Shown here one piece after another: positions 57,532-64,000 of a stretch of 64,000 nt of DNA. The stretch spans positions 1,725,127 to 1,789,126 of the forward strand of contig NZ_JAFMTA010000001.1 of assembly GCF_017916515.1 (NCBI RefSeq). The letters are read 5' to 3'. Position numbers and translations under genes: made by a program. The notes below the pieces were generated by a model, which did not search any database, had not been told where the DNA came from, and was given only the letters and a program-made list of their open reading frames with translations. Within the stretch, counting starts at the first letter, position 1. The number at the start of each line of letters is the position of its first letter. This stretch comes from Naasia sp. SYSU D00948 (lineage in GTDB: Bacteria; Actinomycetota; Actinomycetes; Actinomycetales; Microbacteriaceae).

Positions 57532-59013
57532 GTGCGAGCCAGTGACTACCTGCGAATCCTACGTCGCAACTGGATGATCATCGTCGCGCTCGCCGTTCTC
57601 GGCGCGTCGGCCGGCGCGTGGTTCTCCTCGAACCAGAAGCCGCTCTACCAGTCCACCGCCTCGGTCTTCGTGACGACGCAGTCCGCGACGACCGTGTCCG
57701 AGCTCAACCAGGGCAGCACCTACACGCAGCAGCTCGTCCAGAGCTACGCCGACGTCGTGCGGAAGTCCATCGTGCTCGAGCCGGTCATCGATGAGCTGGG
57801 TCTCGACATGACCCCCGGGGCGCTCGCCTCGAAGATCACGGCGAACGCTCCGCTCAACACGGTGCTGCTCGAGATCTCGGCCACCAACGGCTCGCCGGAG
57901 ACGGCGGCGGCGATCGCGAACGCGGTGACCACCAGTCTCGTCACCGTCGTGCCCGAGCTCAGCCCGGCCGGCAAGGACAGCGTGCCCCCTGTCAAGGTGA
58001 CTCTCCTGCAGCCCGCGGTGCCGTCGTCGACGCCCGTCGCTCCGAGGACGAGCCTGAACATCCTGCTCGGACTGCTCGCCGGCCTCGCGCTGGCGCTCGG
58101 CACCGCGGTCGCCCGGACGGTCGCCGACACCCGCATCCGCAGCATCGAGGATGTCGAGGGCCTGACGGATCTGCCCATCCTCGGCGGGATCGCCTTCGAC
58201 AAGGACGCGAAGAAGCGGCCGCTGATCGTGCAGTGGGACCCCCGCGGGCCTCGCGCGGAGTCGTTCCGGTCCCTGCGCGCCAACCTGAGATTCCTCGACG
58301 GCGGCCGCGGCGTCCGCAGCGTCGTCGTGACCTCCTCGATCGAGAACGAGGGCAAGACGACCTCGTCGGCCAATCTGGCGATCGCCGTGGCGGATGCCGG
58401 GCTCTCGACGGTCATCGTCGAGGCCGACCTCCGCAAGCCCCGCCTCGCGAAGACCCTCGGCCTCGAGGGGAGCGTCGGCTTGACCAACGTGCTCATCGGT
58501 GCGGCCGACCTCGACGACGTTCTGCAGCCCTGGGGCGACGGGAAGCTCGTCGTCCTCGCCTCCGGGCCGATCCCGCCGAACCCCAGCGAGCTGCTGCAGT
58601 CGGACAACATGGCGGAGGTGGTCGAAGAGCTGACCTCGCGCTTCGACATGGTCATCTTCGATGCCCCGCCGCTCCTCCCGGTGAGCGACGCCGCGGTCCT
58701 GGCGCGCCTGACGAGCGGGGCGATCGTCGTGGCCGCGGCGATGAAGACGCATCGGAGGATGCTCAAGTCCGCGCTCTCGGTCCTCGCCGCGGTGGAGGCG
58801 CGCACGCTCGGTGTTGTGCTGACCATGCTGCCCACGCGGGGTCCAGATTCGGACAACTTCAACCGCTACGGGTACAGCTACCGCTACAGCGACGAGCCGA
58901 AGCCCGCCCGCAGCCCGCTCCGGTGGCCGCGCCGGCGCTCCGCGGATGCGCTGCCCCTCGCCCCCGCGTCCCTGCCTCGGGAGAGCGCGGAAGGCGCGAT
59001 CAGCGCCGGTTGA
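57532..59013 (+). CDS. Wzz/BY-kinase (polysaccharide co-polymerase with tyrosine autokinase domain) 2
   Basis: A 493-residue paralogue of the protein at 36515. Membrane helices lie at about 14-32 and 173-197. Walker A is SSIENEGKTTSSANL (268-282), Walker A' VIVEADLRKPR (294-304), Walker B MVIFDAPP. The tail has a tyrosine group (NRYGYSYRYSD) but then continues for 35 more residues rich in Pro, Arg and Ser. GAAGGAAGG precedes GTG 57532. It follows the Wzy-like gene after a hairpin, so expression may be uncoupled. It may control a second polymer or form mixed oligomers with kinase 1. Confidence 0.95.
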   Translation: MRASDYLRILRRNWMIIVALAVLGASAGAWFSSNQKPLYQSTASVFVTTQSATTVSELNQGSTYTQQLVQSYADVVRKSIVLEPVIDELGLDMTPGALASKITANAPLNTVLLEISATNGSPETAAAIANAVTTSLVTVVPELSPAGKDSVPPVKVTLLQPAVPSSTPVAPRTSLNILLGLLAGLALALGTAVARTVADTRIRSIEDVEGLTDLPILGGIAFDKDAKKRPLIVQWDPRGPRAESFRSLRANLRFLDGGRGVRSVVVTSSIENEGKTTSSANLAIAVADAGLSTVIVEADLRKPRLAKTLGLEGSVGLTNVLIGAADLDDVLQPWGDGKLVVLASGPIPPNPSELLQSDNMAEVVEELTSRFDMVIFDAPPLLPVSDAAVLARLTSGAIVVAAAMKTHRRMLKSALSVLAAVEARTLGVVLTMLPTRGPDSDNFNRYGYSYRYSDEPKPARSPLRWPRRRSADALPLAPASLPRESAEGAISAG

Positions 59014-59397
59014 CGCAGCCGGTCGCCGAGGCCCCGGCCCGCTGACGCGGTCGGCGGGGCCTCTCCGCCGTCGGGCCCGCCCCGTCGATCGATGCGGTGC
59101 ACCGGCCGGGATCCGATCTCGGGGTCGGGCTTCCCGGCGGTCGCCCCGGAGACCCCGTGGGTGTCGCTCTGCGCGCTCAAAAGCTTCGCAACAGGAGCGC
59201 GGAGGGTCCGCACCGGTCGCTCAGCGACCTGAGCGGATCGCCCCCCATGAGACGCAGGGCCTTTCCGGCAGCGCGCCGGGTGCCGCCGGCCGGAAAGCGC
59301 GTATGCCGAACGGCGGCGTGATCCAGAGGACCACGCCGCCGTTCGGCATACGGTGAGCGTTTCGGAGCCCCTCAGGTGGAGGGCTCCGAACGCCGGG
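59014..59397. other. Convergent intergenic region with a long palindrome
   Basis: The 384 bases between BY-kinase 2 and the converging beta-helix gene contain no convincing gene. A weaker inverted pair (CTTTCCGGC / GCCGGAAAG, near 59262-59296) precedes the long palindrome at 59300-59352. Small open frames here lack a ribosome binding site. Confidence 0.6.
59300..59352. terminator. Perfect 21-bp-arm palindrome between converging genes
   Basis: The arms 59300-59320 and 59332-59352 are exact inverses over 21 bases (core GCCGAACGGCGGCGTG) around an 11-base loop. No U-tract follows in either direction. It can stop transcription from both sides; its perfection also suggests a dispersed palindromic element. 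Confidence 0.7.
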
Positions 59398-61122
59398 TCA
59401 GCGCCGAGTGATGGTGATGTTCGTCCCGTCGGTGAACTTGTTGTTCGACATGTAGGGCTTCGTCCCGGAACCCTGGATGATCATCGCGCACCGCTTGTGC
59501 AGCATGGTGAGTCCGTAGGTGTTGTCGATGAAGGACAAGCCGTAGAGCGGGCCGCGCCCGTTCTCCGAGATGTTGACCTGGCAGCCGCCGTTGTCGAGCC
59601 GGTTGCGCTCGAAGCGGAGGTTGGAGACCTTGCTCATCCCCTGCGTGATCATCAGGACGGAGGTGTGAGCGCCGCTGAACCTGTTGTTCACGATGGTGAT
59701 GTTGCTGCCACCCTGGATCTGGATGTTGTCGTCGTGGCTCTTGCCGTCCGAGTGGTTCGGGTCCGGCTCGAAGTGCAGGTTGTTGTGGAACCAGGAGTCC
59801 GCGATGATCACGTTGCCGCCGGTGAGGTGGACCTGATCGATGACGCCGTGGATGTTCACCCGGCGGAGCTCGAAGTTGTACCCCATGATGCCGTTGACGT
59901 AGTAGTTCGGCTTCGTGGCGACGATCTCCGTGTCGATGACCCGCAGACCGGGGTGTCCCTGGATGGCCTCGATGAGCCCGTTCCGGCTTCCGCCGTCCAG
60001 GCCGCGCACGATCGAGTTGCTGATCGTGACGTTGGCGGCCTGCACGATGACGCGCCCGTGGATGTCGAGGTTGTTCAGCACGGTGCCTGCCGTCTTCACG
60101 ACGATGTCGCCGTAGACGACCTTGCGGGTCGTGGTGGCGGTCGTCGTCGTGGTCATCGCGGTGCTGGCCACCGCGAGGCTTGCGGCGGGAGCCATTGCCG
60201 GAGCCGGGGCGGGTGCAGCCGTGGGAGCCGGCTCAGGAGCGGGAGCCGGAGCAGGCTCGACGACAGGAGCCGGAGCGGCCGGAGCCGTGACGGGAGCCGG
60301 AGCCGGAGCCGTGACGGGAGCCGGAGCCGTGACGGGAGCCGGAGCGGCGGTGGGAGCCGGAGCCGGAGCGGCGGCCGGAGCGGCGGTGGGAGCCGGAGCC
60401 GGAGCGGCGGCCGGAGCCTCCGTCGCGGTGCTCTCGTCCTCGGCGACCGGGGCGTCGGTCGAGTCGTCCGAGGACTCGGTCGCCTTGGCGTCGTGGAGGA
60501 TCTCGTCGACGACCCCGTCGATCTCCTCGTCGGAGGCCGGGGTGCCGGGCGCGGCAGGGGCCGTCTCGATGGCCTCACGCACCTGGCCCTCGTCGAGGGC
60601 CTCGGCCGAGGTGGAGACAGACACGGTTCCCGCGTCGCTCTCGTCGCTGCGGATCTGCACGAGCACCGCTGCTGCACCGGCAGGGGCGCCGGGGAGGTCG
60701 ACGAGCGCACTCCCGTCCTCCGCCAGGTCCACGAGCATGTCGAAGGTGATGGGGGCCCGCTCGTAGTCCTCGAACTCGCCGCTCTCCGGGTTCACGGTGA
60801 AGAACCCGACGACATCGAGCACCGCGGAGTCCTCCGCGTTCTGGGTGGTGAGGCGGAGGGCCTGCCGCGATTCGTCGGTCAGGGGCACGACCGCGACGGT
60901 CGGCTCGTTGCCCGGCTGGTCGTTGACCTCGACGGGAATGGAGGCGCAGCTCGTCGCGTCGGCCGAGCAGACGGCGACGAACTGAGGCTCGGCGGCGACG
61001 GCCCCGGCGACGAGAAGCGATCCCACGACTGCTGCTGCAGTCGTCGCTCCGGCCACGACCAGACCGCGGTGCAGCCTGCCCCGCCTGGTCCTCGAACTCG
61101 CTTGTTCTCCTGAAGAGCGCAT
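59398..61122 (-). CDS. Exported right-handed beta-helix surface protein with Pro/Ala linker
   Basis: A 574-residue secreted protein. Residues 1-45 hold an Arg-rich start and a hydrophobic signal helix (VAGATTAAAVVGSLLVAGAV). Residues about 46-235 form an acidic domain of unknown type (VAVCSADATSCASIPVEV). Residues about 240-345 are a low-complexity linker with many APAPAP, TAAP and VTAPAP words. Residues about 365-574 are a right-handed beta-helix (pectate-lyase-like): VVKTAGTVLNNLDIHGRVIV, ITISNSIVRG-like turns, HSDGKSHDDNIQIQGGSNIT and NNRFSGAHTS. Parallel helix proteins bind or cut polysaccharides. No catalytic set is certain. ATG 61122 lies 13 bases after an AGGGA, separated by nine T residues. 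Confidence 0.8.
   Translation of the reverse strand: MRSSGEQASSRTRRGRLHRGLVVAGATTAAAVVGSLLVAGAVAAEPQFVAVCSADATSCASIPVEVNDQPGNEPTVAVVPLTDESRQALRLTTQNAEDSAVLDVVGFFTVNPESGEFEDYERAPITFDMLVDLAEDGSALVDLPGAPAGAAAVLVQIRSDESDAGTVSVSTSAEALDEGQVREAIETAPAAPGTPASDEEIDGVVDEILHDAKATESSDDSTDAPVAEDESTATEAPAAAPAPAPTAAPAAAPAPAPTAAPAPVTAPAPVTAPAPAPVTAPAAPAPVVEPAPAPAPEPAPTAAPAPAPAMAPAASLAVASTAMTTTTTATTTRKVVYGDIVVKTAGTVLNNLDIHGRVIVQAANVTISNSIVRGLDGGSRNGLIEAIQGHPGLRVIDTEIVATKPNYYVNGIMGYNFELRRVNIHGVIDQVHLTGGNVIIADSWFHNNLHFEPDPNHSDGKSHDDNIQIQGGSNITIVNNRFSGAHTSVLMITQGMSKVSNLRFERNRLDNGGCQVNISENGRGPLYGLSFIDNTYGLTMLHKRCAMIIQGSGTKPYMSNNKFTDGTNITITRR
60220..60425 (-). repeat. Low-complexity GGAGCC-type tandem repeats coding for the Pro/Ala linker
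   Basis: On the plus strand the words GGAGCCGGAGCCGG, GTGACGGGAGCC and GCGGCGGTGGGAGCC recur in irregular tandem order with multiples of three bases. They encode the APAPAP/VTAPAP linker of the beta-helix protein. Such arrays tend to change length by recombination or slippage while keeping frame. Confidence 0.75.
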
Positions 61123-61141
61123 AAGCAAAAAAAAATCCCTG
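61123..61141 (-). promoter_or_regulatory. Translation initiation region with a nine-base homopolymer
   Basis: A9 at 61127-61135 (T9 on the coding strand) separates a CAGGGA ribosome binding site from ATG 61122, giving a 13-base spacer, longer than optimal. In a GC-rich genome such a run is rare and prone to slippage, which would change the spacer and so translation. Confidence 0.55.
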
Positions 61142-61438
61142 TTAGTCAGGCGTCGAGGCGGCGTTCCGCCGGTCGCGAAGGAGCCACCCAGTCGACGCGA
61201 GAAGTGAGGGCCATCCACCCAAGAGGGGGTTGACGGCCGCACGAACGGCAACGACACTAACACCCCTCGAACGGGGGGCAAGGGGCTCTTCGGGCCCCCG
61301 CGGAGCCTCCGGCCGACCGGTTCCCGCTTCAACGCCCGTGCCGGATGGGACTAAATGCCCTGGTGGGTCGGCGCTTCGCGTACGCCTCGGCGGTACGCCG
61401 GAATTGGGGCTTGGCGAATCATAAATTGCCTCGCACAT
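61142..61438 (-). CDS. Possible small protein, unknown
   Basis: A 98-codon frame starting MCEAIYDSPSPNSG at ATG 61438, which has an excellent GAGGAGG ribosome binding site four bases upstream. It stops 19 bases before the ATG of the beta-helix gene. The translation is Pro/Arg/Gly-rich with no membrane helix or known motif and looks partly like untranslated GC-rich sequence, so only the first codons may matter (for example as a leader peptide). It could also be a chance frame. Confidence 0.3.
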   Translation of the reverse strand: MCEAIYDSPSPNSGVPPRRTRSADPPGHLVPSGTGVEAGTGRPEAPRGPEEPLAPRSRGVSVVAVRAAVNPLLGGWPSLLASTGWLLRDRRNAASTPD

Positions 61439-61536
61439 GCAACCTCCTCTCGGCGTGTCGTTGTCGTTTCGTGTCCTCCCAGGGGGGATATGCGACGATG
61501 CCGCACCCACCGACGTGGGTGCGGCATCGCGGCGGG
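61439..61536 (-). promoter_or_regulatory. Region between PKD gene stop and possible small gene
   Basis: Besides the terminator at 61496-61529, this gap holds GAGGAGG on the minus strand before ATG 61438. An AT-rich word ATAAATTG is just downstream (61421-61428). No clear TANNNT -10 was fixed on the minus strand. Confidence 0.25.
61496..61529 (-). terminator. Strong hairpin after the PKD-repeat gene
   Basis: CGATGCCGCACCCAC (61496-61510) and GTGGGTGCGGCATCG (61515-61529) form a perfect 15-bp stem with a four-base loop, seven bases beyond the stop codon of the minus-strand PKD gene at 61537. It is the best terminator candidate in the window. Confidence 0.75.
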
Positions 61537-64000
61537 TCACGGAACCGCCGTCACGACCAGGTCGTCGAACGAGATCACGCTCGGAAGAGACGTGATGCCG
61601 CCGCCGAAGTACGCGGCGAGGCCGACGCCTCCTGGTGCCTGCAGGGCGGCGGTGCTGTCGGTCGCGACCACCTGCCAGTCCACCGGCTGTGTGGCGCCCG
61701 TCTTCCAGGCCATGGCACGCAGCGTCGTGTCACCGGTTCCCGTCACCTGCAGCCGGAGCTGCAGGGTCTCGCCCGCGGCGAGCGTCAGGCCCGGCACGAC
61801 GAGGGCGCGGAGCGTGGTCCCCGCACGCTGCAGCTGCAGCGTGATTCCGCCGGAGGGCGCGACGACGACACGCACCCGGTAGTCGGCGGTGCCGACCCGG
61901 CGTCCGACGACCGACGCGTACACGCTGCCGCCCACGGGGAGCGAGCTGAGCCCGACGACCGTGCGGACCTCGGTGGCGGTCGAGGACACGCCGTTCAGGT
62001 AGGCCTCGACCGTCTTGCCGCCCGCGGCGGTCGTGATCCTGCCGGTTCCGTCCACCGAGTAGTACGACGCAGGGGCCGGGGTGGTCCAGGCGCCGCCCGT
62101 GGCGGCGGTTCCCCAGCCGCCGCTGGCCGTGCGGTTGAAGTCGTCCGCGGCGAGCACCCCGGTCGGCGGCGGAGTCGGTGCGGTCACGGTGACGGGCTGC
62201 GTCATGGAGTGCGTCGCACCGGCGTTGTCGGTCACCGTCAACTTCACCTGGTAGGTTCCGGCCGCGGCATACGGGTGCTGAGCCTGCGCCGTCGTCGCCG
62301 ACGCTCCGTCGCCGAAGTCCCAGAGGTAGCCGGTGATCGTGCCGTCGCTGTCGGAGGATCCGGCGCCGTCGACGCTCACGGTGAGGTCGCTCGTGGAGGC
62401 CGTGAAGGAGGCCGTCGGAGCGACGTTCTGCGGCGGGGGCGGCGGTGTCGGGGTCGACCCGGTCGGTCCGGCCCAGAGGTCGTCGAAGGTGGTGGTCACC
62501 GCGGTGGTCGCCGACGCGTTGAGGTACGTCGCGATGCCGACACCGCCCGGCACCTGGTAGCCGGCGGTGCTGTCCGTGGTGGTCAGGCGCCAGTTCGCCG
62601 GCTCGGTCGTGCCCACCTTCCAGGCCTTGGCCCGGATCGTGGTCGGCGAAGTGCCGGTGACCTGGAGCCGCACCCGGATCTGGTCGCCGGTCGCGTAGGT
62701 CACGCCCGTGAGGACACCGCTCGTCAGAGTCGTCCCGTTGCGCTGCAGCTGGAGCGTCACGGCCCCGTTCGTGCCGATGACCAGCCGGGCCCGGTAGTCG
62801 TCGGTGCCGATGCGGCGGCCGATGACCGACACGTAGTGGGAACCGCCCGTGATCGCCTGGGCCGTGGACACCGTCACCTGCACCTCGGTGTCCGCCGAGG
62901 AGACCGACTCGAGGGTCGCCCTCATCGTGCTCCCGGCGTTGGACGTGATCCGGCCGGTTCCGCCGCTGACGGAGTAGCGGGTCGCCGGTCCCACGAGGGT
63001 CCACGCGCCGCCGACCTCTGCCGACCCGAGGCCCGAGGCCAGCGTCCGCTCGAACGCGTCGCGCGCGAGCTCCGCGGTCGCCGGCGGCGCCGTGACGGTC
63101 ACCGCCTTCGTCAGCGCGGTCGTCGCGCCGTCGTCGTCCGTCACCGTGAGCGTGATGTCGTAGGTGCCGGCGGCGGCGTAGGTGTGCGCCGTGGTGGCGC
63201 CCGTCCCGCTGTTGCCGTCCCCGAAGGTCCAGGTGTGCGAGGCGATGCTGCCGTCGGAGTCGGACGACGTGCTGCCGTTCACCGTCACGCCGAGGTTGGA
63301 GGCGGTGACCGAGAAGTCCGCGACCGGAGCCGCGTTCGGGGCGGTGACCGTCACCGACTTGGTCGTCGACGAGCGGCTCCCGTCGTCGTCGGTGACCGTC
63401 AGGGTCACCTCGAACGTTCCGCCGGCGGCGTACGTGTGCGTGGCGGTCGCGCCCGTGGCCGTGCTGTCGTCTCCGAAGGCCCACTCATAGGAGGCGATGC
63501 TGCCGTCGCTGTCGCTCGATGCGCTGCCGTCCACCGTCACGGTGAGCCCGGTCGCGGACGAGGTGAACGAGGCGGTCGGAGCCACGTTGGCCGGGGTGAT
63601 CGTGACCTGCTTGGTCAGCTTCCCCGTGGCGCCGTCATCGTCCGTGACCGTGAGGACCACGTCGTAGGTGCCGGCGGTTGCATACGTGTGGTTCTCCGTG
63701 GCTCCGGATCCCGTCGCGCCGTCACCGAAGTCCCACTCGTACTTCGCGATCTGGCCGTCGGGGTCGGTGGAGTTGCTCCCGTCGACCGTCACCGAGAAGC
63801 CCGTGGCGGACGCCTCGAACGCCGCGGTCGGGGCTTCGTTGGCCGGCGCGTTCGAGTCGGCCAGGTCGTAGTGCGTCGCCACCGCCTCGGCGCTGAGCGC
63901 CGTGCCGTAGACCGCCGCCTCGTCGAGGTCGCCGTTGAACCACGGGCTCGACGAGCCCCACGTCCAGTCGCCGCCGATCCTCCAGTAGCCGTCGTAGGGC
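61537..64000 (-). CDS. Large PKD-repeat surface protein, partial (C-terminal 820 residues)
   Basis: The frame enters from the right edge, so the N terminus is missing. The first visible part (63885-63999) ends a LamG-type domain (YWRIGGDWTWG, WFNGDLDEAAVYGTALSAE). Three PKD domains of about 83 residues follow (YEWDFGDGATGSGAT, YEWAFGDDSTATGA, HTWTFGDGNSGTGA). Then comes a beta-sandwich of about 200 residues (DAFERTLASGLG to TTFDDLWAGP), a fourth PKD (YLWDFGDGASATTA), and a second copy of the beta-sandwich (DDFNRTASGGWG to ISFDDLVVTAVP) at the very end. No sortase or SLH signal is seen at the C terminus. It is an extracellular adhesin or glycan-binding protein, perhaps with an enzyme domain outside the window. 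Confidence 0.88.
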   Translation of the reverse strand, partial: PYDGYWRIGGDWTWGSSSPWFNGDLDEAAVYGTALSAEAVATHYDLADSNAPANEAPTAAFEASATGFSVTVDGSNSTDPDGQIAKYEWDFGDGATGSGATENHTYATAGTYDVVLTVTDDDGATGKLTKQVTITPANVAPTASFTSSATGLTVTVDGSASSDSDGSIASYEWAFGDDSTATGATATHTYAAGGTFEVTLTVTDDDGSRSSTTKSVTVTAPNAAPVADFSVTASNLGVTVNGSTSSDSDGSIASHTWTFGDGNSGTGATTAHTYAAAGTYDITLTVTDDDGATTALTKAVTVTAPPATAELARDAFERTLASGLGSAEVGGAWTLVGPATRYSVSGGTGRITSNAGSTMRATLESVSSADTEVQVTVSTAQAITGGSHYVSVIGRRIGTDDYRARLVIGTNGAVTLQLQRNGTTLTSGVLTGVTYATGDQIRVRLQVTGTSPTTIRAKAWKVGTTEPANWRLTTTDSTAGYQVPGGVGIATYLNASATTAVTTTFDDLWAGPTGSTPTPPPPPQNVAPTASFTASTSDLTVSVDGAGSSDSDGTITGYLWDFGDGASATTAQAQHPYAAAGTYQVKLTVTDNAGATHSMTQPVTVTAPTPPPTGVLAADDFNRTASGGWGTAATGGAWTTPAPASYYSVDGTGRITTAAGGKTVEAYLNGVSSTATEVRTVVGLSSLPVGGSVYASVVGRRVGTADYRVRVVVAPSGGITLQLQRAGTTLRALVVPGLTLAAGETLQLRLQVTGTGDTTLRAMAWKTGATQPVDWQVVATDSTAALQAPGGVGLAAYFGGGITSLPSVISFDDLVVTAVP

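Overview
The window is very GC-rich, uses many GTG and TTG starts, has TANNNT-type -10 elements, apparently some leaderless transcripts, and strong overlapping operons. This points to a high-GC Gram-positive actinobacterium. A member of the Microbacteriaceae or a close relative is my best guess, but the window has no rRNA or other marker to prove it. No tRNA, rRNA, CRISPR array, insertion sequence or phage gene was seen. Almost all of the 64 kb is one long, mosaic cell-surface polysaccharide region of about 50 genes.

Layout. 1-5.8 kb: membrane glycosylation genes (a partial DUF6541-like protein, GtrA, a GT2, a GT39-like protein) and a secreted LGFP/FG-GAP repeat protein. 6.1-13.1 kb: a galactofuranose block with UDP-galactopyranose mutase, two divergent GlfT2-like polymerising galactofuranosyltransferases and two more GT2 enzymes. 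13.2-16.6 kb: a YfhO-like membrane protein and a GtrB-like GT2. 16.6-24.5 kb: two amino-sugar modules (aminotransferase/epimerase/acetyltransferase; Gfo/Idh dehydrogenase/aminotransferase/LpxA-like acyltransferase), a flippase-like membrane protein and an L-2-hydroxyglutarate oxidase. 24.5-27.7 kb: an O-antigen ligase/polymerase and a DUF4012 protein. 27.8-31.1 kb: a complete dTDP-L-rhamnose operon with an RmlC-RmlD fusion. 31.2-34.5 kb: a LicD-methyltransferase fusion facing an IspD-like cytidylyltransferase, an unusual SDR and a small coiled-coil protein. 34.8-44.2 kb: an assembly operon with the initiating polyprenyl glycosylphosphotransferase, a Wzz/BY-kinase, a BNR-type propeller, three GT4 enzymes, Wzy and an acetyltransferase. 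44.2-59.0 kb: a second assembly set with a GT4, two Wzx-like flippases, a tyrosine phosphatase, a DUF6492 protein, an acyltransferase-3, a CDP-alcohol phosphatidyltransferase, a pyruvyltransferase, a GT2-GT4 fusion, a further Wzy/ligase and a second BY-kinase. 59.4-64.0 kb: large secreted surface proteins (a beta-helix protein with a Pro/Ala linker, and a PKD-repeat protein that runs off the window).

How the genes work together. RmlABCD supplies dTDP-rhamnose, Glf supplies UDP-galactofuranose, and the amino-sugar modules supply acylated 3-amino or related sugars. The IspD-like/LicD pair may supply and transfer a CDP-linked alditol phosphate. The glycosylphosphotransferase starts a lipid-linked unit, the GTs extend it, Wzx-like proteins export it, Wzy-like proteins polymerise it, and two BY-kinases plus one low-molecular-weight phosphatase probably control chain length. 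Acetyl and pyruvyl groups decorate the product.

Most notable points: (1) three copies of an ungapped 81-bp palindrome-ended repeat, all in convergent intergenic regions, with two other strong palindromes at two other convergent junctions; (2) a 2-hydroxyglutarate oxidase beside a WlbA/GnnA-type dehydrogenase, suggesting a closed 2-oxoglutarate loop; (3) an IspD-like plus LicD-methyltransferase pair that resembles the CDP-ribitol/fukutin logic; (4) a nine-base homopolymer between the ribosome binding site and start of a surface protein gene.
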